A stretch of DNA of 64,000 nt from Limnomonas spitsbergensis (GCA_037349105.1 JAYJMM010000041.1:7872501-7936500); one strand, 5' to 3'. Counted from the first letter of the stretch, positions 45,238 through 57,549 are shown. The notes: generated by a model not told the origin, from the letters alone. Numbers and translations: made by a program.

Positions 45238-48057
45238 ATGCTAAAGTCCATGAAGCAGAAATTCACTTCATCATCGAAGAAGGACGTCCCCAAGATGGGA
45301 CGGGAAGACGCGCCTTCGTCGAGTGGGAGCTCCAGCAAGACAGTAGCTACCAGTATGGGGAAGGTGGCAGCGTCGACAAGGCCACCCTCAGCCGCAAGAG
45401 AGAAGCCCCCTATTCCAGTGCTGAATGACCAGAGCTTTATCCAGTGCTACTCGGATCCTCTTCCTGCCTTCCGAGATGTTGCCCCATCGGAGAAGCAGAA
45501 TCTGTTCGTGCAGAAGCTCCACCTATGTGCCTTCAGTTTCGACTTCACCGATCCAACAAAGCAAGTGAGGGAAAAAGAAGTGAAGCGGCAAACACTACTC
45601 GAGCTGGTAGAATATGCGAATACTGGAACGGGGAAGTTCACCGAGTCTGTGTCAGAGGACATCGTCTTCATGATCGCGTCCAACCTTTTTCGATCTTGGC
45701 CCCCAGCGCGGTCGCATGAGGTTCCAAACTTCGATGCTGAAGAGGAGGAGCCCAGTCTAGATCCCTCATGGCCACATCTTCAGGTATGTTGGCCACAATG
45801 ATGTTGTTCCCCATGTGCCTTGGCCTGACTACTTTTTAATTATTCTGTAGATTGTGTACGAGTTCCTGCTGCGCTACGTTGTCTCCAACGACACTGACGC
45901 CAAAGTGGCGAAGAAGTACATAGACCAGTCTTTCGTGCTGAAGATGCTGGAGCTCTTCGACAGCGAGGACCCTCGAGAGCGCGACTACTTGAAGACCATC
46001 CTGCATCGCATCTACGGGAAGTTCATGGTGCACCGACCCTTCATCCGTAAAGCCATCAACAACGTCTTCTACCGCTTCGTGTTCGAGACAGAGCACCACA
46101 ATGGCGTAGCTGAGCTCTTAGAGATCCTGGGCTCGATCATTAACGGCTTCGCTCTGCCTCTGAAAGAGGAGCACAAGGTGGGCTTGGCTCCTGGAGTCTT
46201 GGATCTCAAAGGTCAACTTTCCTGTCACCTTTCCTACAAATGTGTGCTGACATGACCATTGACAACCTTCATGTTCTTTGCATGTGCAGAGCTTCCTTCA
46301 GCGGGCGCTCATGCCCCTCCACAAGCCCAAGTGTGTCGCCATGTACCATCAGCAGCTGGCTTACTGCGTGACGCAGGTGAATCCAAATGCTGATTGAAAC
46401 ATGGGACAGTTGTTAAGATCCTCTGATGTTACATGATGTTCACGCTGCTGCCATCAAGTTGCTGCCCCGCGTCCGCATGAGCTCCGTCATGCATGTCGCA
46501 TGCACTGGTTCAGGCGCATGGCCATGCGCCCACCCTGACGTCATGCGTCCCTTCCTGCGTAGTTTGTGGAAAAGGACAGTAAGCTCGCAGACCCGGTCCT
46601 TAAATCGATGCTGAAGTTCTGGCCGGTTACGAACAGCCAGAAAGAGGTGCTGTTCCTGGGGGAGCTGGAGGAGATCCTGGAGCTCACACAAGCCCCAGAA
46701 TTCCAGAAGGTCATGCTGCCGCTCTTCAGACAGCTGGCCAGGTGTCTGAACAGCCAGCACTTTCAGGTATGTGAACCATGCAGCGTTCCACGAGCATGGG
46801 ATTTCAGGTGCAAGGCTTTGGTCCTTGCCTGGCTCCGTTAGCCTATCCACATGAATCGTAGACTACGTTTATTTGTTGGCTGTTCTGCTTGGTGCATAAG
46901 AGTATAGAGCACCTGTCTTTTAAAAAATCGCCATCACCAAGCCGCAGCACAGTATTGATGCATGGTATTCTCCTGCTGAATGCTGCCATGTTTTGTGGCT
47001 GCCTGAGTGATCAGGTGCCTTTTGGCATAAAATGGACTCGTCTTGTCTTTCAGGATGCATGCCATACGTCTATGACTTTCCTGACTAAACCATGCGGCAC
47101 CCTCCAACAAGCGGTAGTGCCCCTTGACACTGCCCGCTGTTGGTGGAGGAAAGATCGTTTTCTTCCTCGACACTGCCCCCTTCTCTGACTCTTCCTTGAC
47201 ATGCCTCTTTACACTGCCCGCAGTATTTGGCGGAAAGGTCGCTTTCTTCCTTGACACTGCCCCCTCGATACTGCCCCCTTGACACTGCCCGCTTAGGCGG
47301 CGGAAAGTTCGTTTTCTTTCTTGACACTGCCCCCCTCGATACTGCCCCCTCGACATGCCCCTTGACACTGCCCGCTGTAGGTGGCGGAAAGGTCGCTTTT
47401 CCTGTGGAACAATGAGTACATCGTCAACCTTGTGGCGCAGCATCGGCACCAGCTGCTGCCGATTGTGCTGCCCGCGCTCGAGGAGAACACCAACAACCAC
47501 TGGAACCCGGCTGTGCATGGCCTGACGATGAACGTGCGCAAGATGTTCCAGGAGCTGGATGAGTCGCTGTACGACGATTGCAAGCGCAAGTATGACGATG
47601 AGCAGCTGCAGATGAGGCAGCTTCTGGAAACACGGGACAAGAAGTGGGCGGTGCTGCAGCAGGTTGCGATAGCGCGGGCCCCCAGGTGTGTGTGGGTTGA
47701 GCTTAATCACAGGAGGAGGGGAGGGGGCACACATGCAGTACTGTGACGGTTACGGTCCTTATGTTCGAGTCTGCTGCATTCCAACCCTGAAATGAAATGC
47801 TGACTGTGCCGTGTTTGCTGCTCTCTGATCCTGTAACTCAAGATCCTGTAACTCAGTACTGGCTTTGCTGAGTCCCCCACGTCGCGGCCTGGTCTTGAGA
47901 CGATGGCTGTGCTGAGTCGGCTGCATCCTGACCCCAAAACTCCATGCTGGCTTGCTGAGTGCTGCAGTCTGAATGATCTCATTTCTAACCATGCAGGGGT
48001 ACCATGGACGCCAAGTTGCCGCGTTACCAGATAAAGGAGAATGGGTCTACTGCATAG
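45238..48057 (+). CDS. PP2A regulatory subunit B56 (B')
   Basis: Regulatory B56/B' subunit that directs the protein phosphatase 2A holoenzyme to its substrates, many of which carry LxxIxE-type motifs. Six exons: 45238-45783, 45851-46177, 46290-46376, 46563-46766, 47381-47685, 47997-48057; total 1,530 bases, 509 residues plus stop, phases closing exactly. The N-terminal 60 residues are a basic Ser/Lys-rich tail with low conservation, normal for the family. The HEAT-like core is unmistakable: [20 protein letters not shown] then [74 protein letters not shown] and [13 protein letters not shown]. Length is typical. The short last exon encodes a basic tail ending [10 protein letters not shown]. The start is the only ATG before the conserved core with an open frame. 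Confidence 0.95.
47125..47370 (+). pseudogene. Three decayed copies of the acceptor edge of B56 exon 5
   Basis: The live edge is CTGCCCGCTGTAG|GTGGCGGAAAGGTCGC. Copies occur near 47128 (CCCGCTGTTGGTGGAGGAAA), 47213 (CCCGCAGTATTTGGCGGAAA) and 47287 (CCCGCTTAGGCGGCGGAAAG), each followed by GTCG(C/T)TTT(C/T)-like exon sequence and joined by CTTGACACTGCCCC. The acceptor is altered in all three. Confidence 0.85.
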
Positions 48058-49236
48058 GCTGTTGGTCCTTCATGTGCATGAGGCCGTGCAGGGCATATCG
48101 TGTAGTGCATATGTTTTGGCGATGTACCTGAGGGATTGCAGTTTATAGGCTATCGGGTGTGTGCCGGGCCGGCGCTGGAGGCCGGATAGCAGAATACTAT
48201 CTTGACGGAAGGTATTCCGGATTGCTGATGGGAGGGGGCTGTCGAACATTCCATTCTCAACCCAGATGCATAGCGATAATCATTACACTTTTATTGAGCG
48301 CTGATAATGAATTATGTTTTGCATCGCCCTGCTTGATGTTAGTGCTGATGATTGTAGTCCATTTGGTGTGAGTGAATGGTATTGTAGGGCACAGATGTGG
48401 TTTTTGTGACATTCTAACTTGCTGAAATGTTCAGAGCTGTGGATACAAAGTTAATCGATTGGCTACCACTGAACCTGCATTTAACCAAGGTATCTAAATG
48501 CAAAATCGCTTATTTCAGCGTGGTTTTGGCTACACTCAGCTCAACCATATCCTATAACTGGGGGGGCTGTCCAGCAGAGGAAACCGAGGGCCAATACCAG
48601 TAGAGAACATGTCCCACTTCGCCCAGTGAGGGCAACCCGGCGGTCCTGTGAACATTTGGTATTGTAATAGCGCACACTAAATTATAGACTGGGTCTAGAA
48701 ATCGTCGAAACATCGGGATGATCAGCCATAAAGCAGTTGTGTAACTGCTGTACGGCTCGCTAAAGAGCAGGTTCACCGTAGATTACGAGTTCACTCAGAC
48801 GTGGAAACTTGAGCTTACGAAAGTGGCATAGTCGAGCTACATGCACCGATAATATGTTTCCAAGGACGTTCACTTTTAATTTGTAAATCTTTGATGCTAG
48901 GACTACGCGTACGATAAGAAGCACGTCTGCCAGTTTCATCGGCGATACCGTGTACCTCCTGGTCGGAAACTGGGAAGTCAGCAGCGGCGATGACGACGCA
49001 CAATTATCCTCCTTTAAGCCAAATCGACTTGCAGAATGGAGGACGCGCATACGCCCCATTGGTGCGTGGTTCAGTAACTGTCCTGTGTCTCCTCCCCGGT
49101 AGTCCGGCAGCTCAGAATTTTGCCAGGGGCCAGGGGCCAGGGGCCAGGGTACGGTAAGGCCCTATGATTTAAACGCCTTTGTTTCGAATACAAATAAGCT
49201 TGATTTAACCCCCTGGTATACTACCGTGCTGTGCAG
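48058..49236. other. Region between B56 and the EGF-like gene
   Basis: Must contain the upstream exons and promoter of the EGF-like gene. One plausible exon at about 48901-49075 (plus; SFIGDTVYLLVGNWEVSSGD) follows a TAG acceptor, but the opposite strand also carries a 99-codon ORF at 48760-49059. I cannot choose. A 10-bp repeat (CAGGGGCCAG) lies at about 49121-49150. Confidence 0.45.
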
Positions 49237-51481
49237 CCTCCTGCGGCCGTAACAGGTCAGCCATCTCCTGCTCCTCTACCTGCAAGCTCACCCCAGGGCA
49301 CTACCTGGCCTCCCCCTGCCAGCGTTGGTAGCACCTGGCCTCCGCCTGCCAGCGTTGGTAACACCTGGCCTCCCCCTGCGGGCGGCGGTAAACCCTGCCC
49401 CCCCCCCGCGGCTGTCGGGCTACCTCCCCCCCCAGAGTGTGTTATCAAACCACCAGCTGACTGCAACAGCCATGGCACTCTCGGGGACTGCACCTGCAAC
49501 TGCACGGATGGATTCGTGAACGATTTCACGGTGAGTCCATCCTGGGATTCAGTGTCCATACGTTCCACCGAATCACATTTGGAAATCCTGAATATCCCCC
49601 TCCTCAAAAATAACCCTGTGTGGCCACTACTAGGAGGATGAAGATTTGGGACCGAATATTGACCGGCCTGCGGCAAGTAGCGAACATGGAAGAGCTTGTT
49701 CCACCTAGTCATGGCTACTGTTTTAGGCCTTGTGTGGCTGAATCTACTCCTCCATATACGGTAGCTGAAGCACCCTAACATAAACAGTGATGGGATTCAT
49801 GGCCGATAAAAGATTTGGCTAGGGAGATGAGCTACAATGCTATGTGCTTGAGTCCTGAAAGCGCATTCAAAAAAGGGATGCTGACGCCAGTAATATGATG
49901 ACTGCAGCATGCCCGTGACAGACGCACCTGTGCAATACCCAGTGGTGCTGAAACGCAAGCAAGCGTGTTTTTTTGCGGCCTGAAGAAGGCATGCAGCATG
50001 TGCACAGAATAGGCACATGCAATAAACGAAAACCAGAAGTTTGCAGGGATTAATTTCAAGGAAATGGACCTGATGACCCCCCCATACAGAACCTCCTGGC
50101 ACCCCAGTGGTGTGTGGCTGCATCTGCTAGCGAAAATCCCTCGACCGGCGGCCGCACCGTCGACCTGCCCCAACAAGGTGCTGTCACCCTCTACCCTCCA
50201 GAGACATCTGTTAACGGCACCTCGTACCAACTTCCTTCAGGTGGATGCAAATTATTCGTGAAGACGCATGGCTTGCTTGTGAGACAGGGCCTGATGTCCA
50301 CTATACATAAAATCATAATAGGGTGCTTCAGCGACATCCAACCTGTGGCCATGGGTGCCTGGTGCAGCTTGCCCTGCTGCTTGGGCCACGGACCGCAGGC
50401 TGGTCAAAGATAGGTCCACACAGCCAAATGGTGGCCGCCCAGCGGCGTGTGATATATTGCAGGTTCAAATAAAGAATGGCAGGCTGCATCAAGCACTGAT
50501 AGGGCTATGACCCTGCTCTGGGTAGACCCTGCTTCGCCTTGTCAGCATGATATGAGTAAAAACAGGTGGCAAGTAATTCCAGGCTGATTTCATATCAGCA
50601 GCGTTGTAGACACGTAACAAAGGGTCCTAAAAGAGGCGGACTTTATGGTAGACAAGCTTGAAAGAAGAAAAGAAAGTGACTGAACGCACATCCTCAAAGG
50701 AAATTTTACATCATCTCTATACTCTGACGCTGTGTCCCTGCCTCCTCCCTGCGCAGGTCCAACCGCCTTCCTGAAAAGCACCTGGGGCATTGTGAGCCTC
50801 GTAGCCATCGCAGTGATCTTGCTCAGCTGCTGCTCCTGGGCATGCTGGCGCAAGTGCTTTAAGCGGAAGCGAAAGCACTCAAAACGCCAGAGCAGCTCAT
50901 CCAGCGATAGCGGCAGTGACGGTGACCGCCCCTCGTCGCCTCACAGGAAGCGAGACAAGCCGCAAGCACACCCGGTCCCCGAGGAGCACAGCAGCCATGC
51001 ACCACCGTCCAGACGTGACGGCAGGCCCCATGCGGAACCGCCAAAGTTCATGCACACCAACAGCTTGTACAGTGAGTACCCTGCGGCGGCGCCGAGCAGT
51101 CCAGCTGCGGCCGCGAGGCTGGACCAGCAACCTGTCAGTGCACGCTGGGAAGAGTTTGGAACAAGCCGCTGGCATGATGCTAGGGGGCACGGGGGTCAGG
51201 CTCCCCACATGGGGATGCTACCTCCATGGATGACCCCGTCCCACATGGACGCTGAGTTTGCTCACAGATCCAATGGTGGCGTACCTGCCAGCTATGCCTG
51301 GACGCCGCCTAGTCCAGCACAGATGGCTGCTTGGAGTACCTATGCAAGTGATTGGGGGCAACGGCTGCAAAGTCCGCCGGCTGCTGCTGCTCTTTATGGC
51401 TTCCAACATGGAGGGGTGGCAGAGGCCAAGTCGACAAAGCAGCCAACAGCCAGATCCGCTGCTGCTCCACGCACTCCTTAA
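49237..51481 (+). CDS. Proline-rich EGF-like single-pass membrane protein (5' end incomplete)
   Basis: Three exons are clear: 49237-49530, 50090-50240 and 50757-51481. They join in phase (0 and 1) and end at TAA. The first begins directly after a GTGCAG acceptor, so at least one upstream exon with the signal peptide is missing from my model. Order of domains: a Pro-rich stretch with about four 10-residue repeats (T-W-P-P-P-A-S-V-G-N), an EGF-like module (ADCNSHGTLGDCTCNCTDGF, completed by PQWC in the next exon), a short Ser/Thr-rich stalk, one transmembrane helix (IVSLVAIAVILLSCCSWACW), a strongly basic stop-transfer (RKCFKRKRKHSKR), then about 200 residues of low-complexity cytoplasmic tail. 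Inferred role: cell-surface or wall-associated protein; ligand unknown. Confidence 0.75.
50330..50445 (-). mobile_element. SINE-like dispersed element, copy 7 (inverted)
   Basis: CCCTGCTGCTTGGGCCACGG and GGTGGCCGCCCAGCGGC match the family consensus in reverse. It lies in the last intron of the EGF-like gene. Confidence 0.65.
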
Positions 51482-52345
51482 TGATGCTTATCAATATATA
51501 AACTGTTTTGTGATGGTCTGTTGAAAGTCTTGTCCATATTTCTTCCGCCATAGCATTTTGTTCTGGCAGATTGTCCACCTGTACTTGGCCCAAAACTGTA
51601 AGCCTTAAGGCTGATACATCCCAGAGGAAGGAAAGAGGACGGTACACTTGCAAATTCTGACGTAAGTCACTGGCCAGATTGGGATAGCTGATGATGAGTA
51701 ACTATGGCTATTTTTTGCATGCAAATTGATTCTTTTGAATTGGCGGCAGTTGCGTGGGCAAAACTGTGCTGCAGGAGAGAACCCATTTTATGTTCACCAT
51801 GTAAAACAAGATAAATCATACACTTCCAGTACTAGCCATACCGACATAAATGTATCAATAAAGGAGGACTGAAAAACAGCCAGTGCATGATAATCTAAGC
51901 CACCGTTATAGCTGGTGTCTATGACCCAATCTTTGCAGATGAAGGACACTCACATGACCAGGGGTCCTGGGAAATAGCCAGTATGATATTGGCAGCCCTG
52001 TCCATTTGAAGTCTACGAGCTCCATTTCAGCTAAAACCTGATCTATAGCCAGCAGGAAAAGGTGCAGCAAGCCTAGCTTCTTGGGCCAGCGGTTGCCCAA
52101 GGGTTGATCCCAATTAGTCAAGTGGCGGATAACCAGCCGCCCCCTTCGCTGGTCTGGCACGCACTAAACTTCAACACTGTTCAGCTGGCAGCTCATCCTG
52201 ACTTTCCAGGCATTCTTGCCTTACGCAGGAATCAGTGCCTCAATGCATGCTGGATTGCTGGATGAATAGCACTTTCTATTACTGAGGTGCACTCTGCGCT
52301 CCACTATGAATGTATGATTGATATATGCTCAGAGCTCGTTCCACC
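51482..52345. other. Intergenic, converging genes
   Basis: 3' flanks of the EGF-like gene (plus) and the ankyrin gene (minus). A minus ORF at 51906-52160 has no recognisable similarity. No other element is seen. Confidence 0.6.
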
Positions 52346-52515
52346 CCAAGGTGATCATGCTCCCTGCTGGTCTTCCATACAAGGTGCGGTGCATGCACTC
52401 TGTGACAAGATTCCCATAAGCATAGAACTCTTTCTGCCGCAATATGATTACTGTCCTCAACGATGATCATTCTCCCCTGTTATAACTTGGCACAAGGTGT
52501 GGCGTTCGCAAACTC
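52346..52515 (-). pseudogene. Two decayed copies of the 3' end of the ankyrin gene
   Basis: The end of the last exon and 3' flank at 52564-52628 (GATGATCATTC..., GGTACAAGGTGCG) recurs near 52453-52512 (GATGATCATTCTCCCC, GGCACAAGGTGTGGCG) and 52348-52395 (GGTGATCATGCTCCC, CATACAAGGTGCGG), at about 110-base spacing. Confidence 0.65.
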
Positions 52516-52576
52516 CATGGTTTCCATGTGCATGGAGCTCACTTTGATTCAAATTGATCATTCTCCTCAGAGATGA

Positions 52577-53754
52577 TCATTCCGCCCGTTCGTTCTCATC
52601 GGTCATCGCCTGGTACAAGGTGCGACGTGTCTGGCCCGGGCGGGTCAAGTCAAAGGGGCGGTGCGTGTGAATGGTCTCTGTGCTGGCAGCCGCGCCATGC
52701 GAAGTCAGCCAAGCGACCATGGGGGCCTGGTTGTACCTGCAAAGCAGGTGTGAATAGAAATTCCCTTGCAAATTATGCACAAATTGTACCTCTCAATAGA
52801 GCGTGAATTGCGGTTATTTATATATGGTCCATCTTCAACCAGGGACCCTGCATTGCCAGTGCTTATTTTTGTGCACGCCAGACATTTTTAGGGTGGCCGC
52901 CGGGCGGCCACCATTGGCCAGATTGGACGAACCCCTGCCGACAACCCAAGCAGCAGGCACTTTTTGCAACAAGCCTTACTGGCTGCAGGCCGTGCTTTGT
53001 CTGAGTGCACCTGCATGCCCTTCAAAAATAATACGGCAAGGCAGCCTCACCAGGCTGCGATGTGCATTAGTTGCCATCCGTAAGTGGAAATCCACTGGCC
53101 ATCAGAGCGGCTCTTCAGAAGGTACTTCATGACGTTGAAATGGCCTCGGGAGACCGCAAAGCACAAGGGCGTCCAGCTCTCCCAGTTCTGAGGATCCACA
53201 TCCACCTTGTAATCTCGTAATAGCAGCTGTAGGGACAGCAAGGGAGGAACAAAATGTGATAGTCATCCCATGAAAGAAAGCTGTCTGGCACAATAGATGC
53301 TCTATGGTAACAGTTATGGTGCTTGACAAGCCTTGAAGGGTATGGAGCAATGCCAAACAATGCTTGTAACAGCTATTCTGTAACATTATTATGGTCCGGA
53401 ACTCAATCTGATAGGGACGTCCATGATGCATCCATGTTATCCCGCATATCTCACCTTCGCAACATTAAGATGTCCGAAACAGCATGCCAGATGTAGTGGC
53501 GTCTCTATGTACGCATCCACCTGGAATGGCTTGGCTCCAGCTTCAATCAATCTGCTTAAAACATAAAAAGGAATTTGAGCCCCCAACTAAGCCAGTCATG
53601 CATGCATAACAGGGAACCAAGGTTTCCATCCACATGCCCACCTTTGACATTCTTCCAAGTTGCCATGAGCTGCAGCCAGGCCTAGCTCAGTTCTCCCACA
53701 TGTATTTAGCTCATCAGAGATGTATGGCTTCCCCAAGTCTCCCGTGTTCGACAT
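52577..53754 (-). CDS. Small ankyrin-repeat protein
   Basis: Four exons: 53642-53754, 53455-53551, 53051-53226, 52577-52736; total 546 bases, 181 residues plus stop, all junction phases closing. Starts at ATG (53754) with MSNTGDLGKPYISDELN. Ankyrin helices are visible in order: TELGLAAAHGNLEECQRLIE, TPLHLACCFGHLNVAKLLLR, TPLCFAVSRGHFNVMKYLLK, and QLMHIAAWYNQAPMVAWLTS. So it is essentially four ankyrin repeats with a short charged tail (DENERAE). Ankyrin stacks bind other proteins; no catalytic domain is present, so a scaffold or adaptor role is inferred. It is transcribed away from the CCCH gene 0.5 kb upstream. Confidence 0.85.
52890..53000 (+). mobile_element. SINE-like dispersed element, copy 8
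   Basis: The 5' half opens with the palindromic GGTGGCCGCCGGGCGGCCAC and continues ATTGGCCAGATTGGACGAAC and CCCAAGCAGCAGGC. It lies in the ankyrin gene intron, opposite to transcription. Confidence 0.75.
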
Positions 53755-54251
53755 ATCCAGTTTATGTAATTATAAAAAAACTTTTTCAATAAGGCTCTGC
53801 GTAGTTCAAAGCCATGGGTCGTCTCCACGGACGAAATAACACGGCAAGCGAGCGACAGAAGCGCTATCGATACAGACGCGCTACGTTGCGTAGTTATTAC
53901 TTGAGCAATAAAACACACGAGCCGGCAGACTTTTGTCATAAAAGTCCCAGATCCACCTTAGAAGTATGAACACAAGACGTACAGCTCACGTACTTTTTCT
54001 CGCCGGTCTGTCCAGTCTTTGAAAACGCTGAGCGATTAAAGATTGACAAGTCTATCTACCACATTGCTTGTCAGTGTTTGCTGCGTGCCTTTGCTTCGTT
54101 GGGCTAGCGACAAACTCAGCATTGACGCACATTTGACCCTACAATCCCGCTTCAGTCCTCTCTATAACCATAGCATTTTGATCGAGCGATACCATCCATG
54201 ACCATCTCCATGTAAAACAAGTTTCATCAGCTATCGACAGATTTGGGGCGC
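53755..54251. promoter_or_regulatory. Divergent promoter region, ankyrin and CCCH genes
   Basis: The 497 bases separate two start codons pointing away from each other, so both promoters must lie here. I see no motif I can name with confidence. The two genes may share regulation, but that is inference. Confidence 0.55.
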
Positions 54252-57200
54252 ATGGATGAGAGCAGAACTCCACTCGAAGCGGTTTCTTTTGTCAATGAAA
54301 GACCTATGACGAGCATGGATGAGGCCAACCTGCTGGAGCAAGTCTCGCACTCGTTGTGTAGCTTGAAGCTGAAAGAAGAGGTCAGTATCCCTAGTCAAGC
54401 TGTCAAGGCAAACCTCTGCTCGGATGCTCAGTCGTTCTCGTGAAGATACCCCAGTCATGTTTCTTAACATGGAGTATATGAGCTTGAGAAGATTAACTCG
54501 GTGCACTGGGCCTCGGCTGTCGCAGGATTCGTCGGTTTTTTCTGGTCCCGCGAGGAATGGGTTGTCGGAGGAAGACCTGCATGCTCACTCCGATCAATAC
54601 GGTGAATAGCACAGTACATAATGCCATTCCAGTTTACAGTCACGATTTAACTGCTGTTGTGAATTTCTTGCAGGTCCTGACAGCTCTGCTGCTCACCCTG
54701 GGGACATGCCATGTCAGCAAGAGCAAGACTGCAACAGATCCGACAACAAGCCGTCTCTGGACCAGCAGCAGAAGCTGCAGATTTGCTTTGATTTCACCAA
54801 GGGCATGTGCTCTCGTGGCGACAAGTGCAAGTACTCCCATGATCTCGTTACCATTGTAAACTTCAACAGCAAGGAGAAAGGTGTGAGCTGCAATCATGTC
54901 CATAGTCCCAACTCATGTGGAATTGACCGACAGCTTTCTTGATATTAATGCACACAAGACCACCTTTGGGTGGCGGCCAGGCGGCCACCACTGGCCCAGT
55001 TGGGCCCGAACCTTGACTGGCCTACGGCCGGTGGCCCGAGCTGAGGGGCTTACAGCACCAGACATCCTCTGCCGCATCCATGATAGCTAAATTGTAGCCA
55101 AATCACGCCAAATTAAACACTGATACACAAGCATTTTTAGCTCAGTTTCCCTATCCCCTGTTTTCCCCTGCAGGAATTTGCTTTGACTACCTGAGGAATC
55201 AGTGCCAAAGAGGTCTCCTTTGCCGCTTCAGCCACGACCTCTCCAACATCGCACAGCAGTGCCAGGTAGCAAACCCCTGCATGCATATGATAAGAGTCAG
55301 TCGACGCTCCTACACTCTTTGACCTTGTCCCAAGCTGATGTTTTGATGCCTGCATGCTGCACACAGGTGTTCAACGGGACAGAGACCAAGGGACGTACAA
55401 ACGCCATATGCTACGACTTTGTCAAGGGTGTGTGTCAGCGAGGAAGCGAATGCCGCTACTCGCATGACCTGACACTCATTGCGAGCACAGCTCGTGGCGG
55501 TGACAGCTGCACACGCTCAGGAGAAGTCTGCTACGATTTCCTCAGGTGAATGTCAGAGACTCTAAGGCCAACGGCATCCGACAGCACAAAGCTGTTAAAC
55601 ATGCTCTTTTACCCCTCTTTAACATGCATATCATGTCTCCTGTCTGCATCTCTAGCAGATAGCAATCCTTTTTGCCAGCCTCTGGAAGCCAGAGGAAACT
55701 TGTGGGCAGCTAAGCAAAGGTGTTTGAGCTATGGCTGCCGTCTCAGCTGGTTAATTACTGTACCGTCAATTGAAAGTAACAGGCAATTCTCAAACCTTCA
55801 CCGGCATGCAATTGCTAAAACTGTTTTATTCTGATTAGGAACTGCTGCTGCTTTTCTCTAGGGGACGATGCACCCGGGGCGCAGGCTGCCGGTACTCCCA
55901 CAGCATGTCTTTCCTCCCTGCCGGCTTCATGACAAACAAGGAAGACGGCAGCCACCACTTGGAGGGGCCCTCGGACTCCTGTAGCAACGGCGAGCCAATG
56001 AGACAGGCCGCGATGATGATGCACCAGCAAGCTCTGGGCCCTGGACATGCCTCAGCTTTCGCGACGCACCCGTACATGACGGCAGCCCCTGGACTTCAAG
56101 AGCAGGGCAGCGGTCAGTCCGACCGAATAATGGAACGGTGAGTGGAAGGGCCCCAAATACTATGCAGACATCAGCATGGCATGGTGTTGTCCATGAGGAT
56201 GCGCTCCCCATCTCAACATGAGCTTGCCTCCCCTTCTCAATCAGCTTTTCTCAACCTGCACCTGCCTCCCCCTCCAAACCCTCCCAACTCAAACTTGCCT
56301 CCCGATCACAACTTGCATCTGCTTCCCTGTCTCAGTGCGCACATGCCTCTCTTTCTCAAATCCCTGCGCATGCCTGCTGTGATATTGCCACTAATAAAAA
56401 CTGAACCCTTTGCTGTCGCTTCTCCTTGCAGGAAATCATTTTCTTCGGAGCCCGACCGTGTAGACATGCCTCCATGCATGTGGCCCAACTCTACTGCCAT
56501 GAACGGCCTGACAGCTTCAGGTGGTGTCATGCAGCAGCAGCTGGCTGCTGCTGCTGGTTATGGCGGGTTTGCCCAGTCTCATCAGCATGCGCATGCTGCA
56601 GTGAACCCTGGCAACGGCCACGCTGCCGCCCAGTATCCTCAGGCCGCGACCTCTAATGTTTACAACGCGCACCTGGCTCAGCAGCATTACCAGCAGCATC
56701 AGGCTGTCGTTGCCGCTCGAGTGATGATGCAAGCCGAAGCAGCGGCTGGAGCCGCGGCTCTGTACCACCACCAGCAGCAGGAACAGAGCGCTCTGGTGAA
56801 GCAGCAGCAGCACTTCTTCATGCACCAGCACCAGCAGAGGTTTGCAATGTATCAGCAGCACTGCGCCATGGCGGCGCAGCAGCAGCAGTACATGCGCCCG
56901 GTAGCCACTTCGGCGGACGGGCAGCTGGGTGTTGGTGCACCGCGTGGCAGCCACGGGACCGCGCCTGCAATGACGCCCGATGCCATCAATGCCTTCCTGG
57001 CAAACCTACGCTGCAATACTGAGCTAGATTCCCAGCCGCTAGGCCAGGCCCTCAACAGCTGGCCGGGCTCAACCGCTCAACGACAGGTGGGTGTCTGACT
57101 GCCTGCCTACGCTAGGGTTAACCGCTACGGCCGTCTTTATGCCCCGTACCCTATTTCTGTACCGGGTTATCCTGGCCCACGCTCCTCCAGCCAGCCAACC

Positions 57201-57549
57201 TGCCTGCCCAAGCCCCTGCAAACCAGCTTTCTTGCCATCCAATCTCGGCTTTGATGCCCCAACGAAGCAAGATTTGTTACCTGGGTCGTGCTCCTGAACC
57301 TGCCTCTCACTGCTGTTCCTGCAGGGCAACACGCAGCGTGTGAGCTCTATGCCAGGTACCGCCCCACCAGCGATGCCAAATCACGCGGTGTCCGGTATCA
57401 GTGACGGAGGCGGCTCGATGCCGATGCCCATCCCGGCGCAGGATGTGGAGCTGATGGGAGGACGCGACCGTGCAAGCCTGCCCAGGCCTGACAGCATACC
57501 TCATCCGAGCCTCATGCCCTTGCTCCAGGAGATCTGGAACAAGCAGTGA
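54252..57549 (+). CDS. Four-CCCH zinc-finger protein with Gln/His-rich tail
   Basis: Likely RNA-binding regulator. Eight exons: 54252-54380, 54526-54601, 54674-54880, 55174-55265, 55367-55545, 55862-56137, 56432-57086, 57325-57549; total 1,839 bases, 612 residues plus stop, phases closing throughout. Four fingers of spacing C-x7-C-x5-C-x3-H begin at residues 106 (CFDFTKGMCSRGDKCKYSH), 140 (CFDYLRNQCQRGLLCRFSH), 183 (CYDFVKGVCQRGSECRYSH) and 223 (CYDFLRGRCTRGAGCRYSH). The fourth is split by an intron inside the finger. The C-terminal half (exon 7) is rich in Gln, His, Ala and Met, low complexity, and could drive condensate formation or protein contacts. x7-5-3 CCCH arrays resemble muscleblind-type and related splicing or RNA-binding factors. 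Start: ATG at 54252, first in frame after a stop. Confidence 0.9.
54958..55130 (+). mobile_element. SINE-like dispersed element, copy 9 (near full length)
   Basis: It runs from GGGTGGCGGCCAGGCGGCCA through GGCCTACGGCCGGTGGCCCG to TAAATTGTAGCCAAATCACG and AAATTAAACACTGATAC. It lies in CCCH intron 3. This copy and the one at 39318 show the family's full layout best. Confidence 0.75.

Noticed and set aside
51906..52160. 84-codon minus ORF rich in Leu and Trp
   Set aside because: No recognisable domain, no splice or start support, and no link to the ankyrin gene 3' end.
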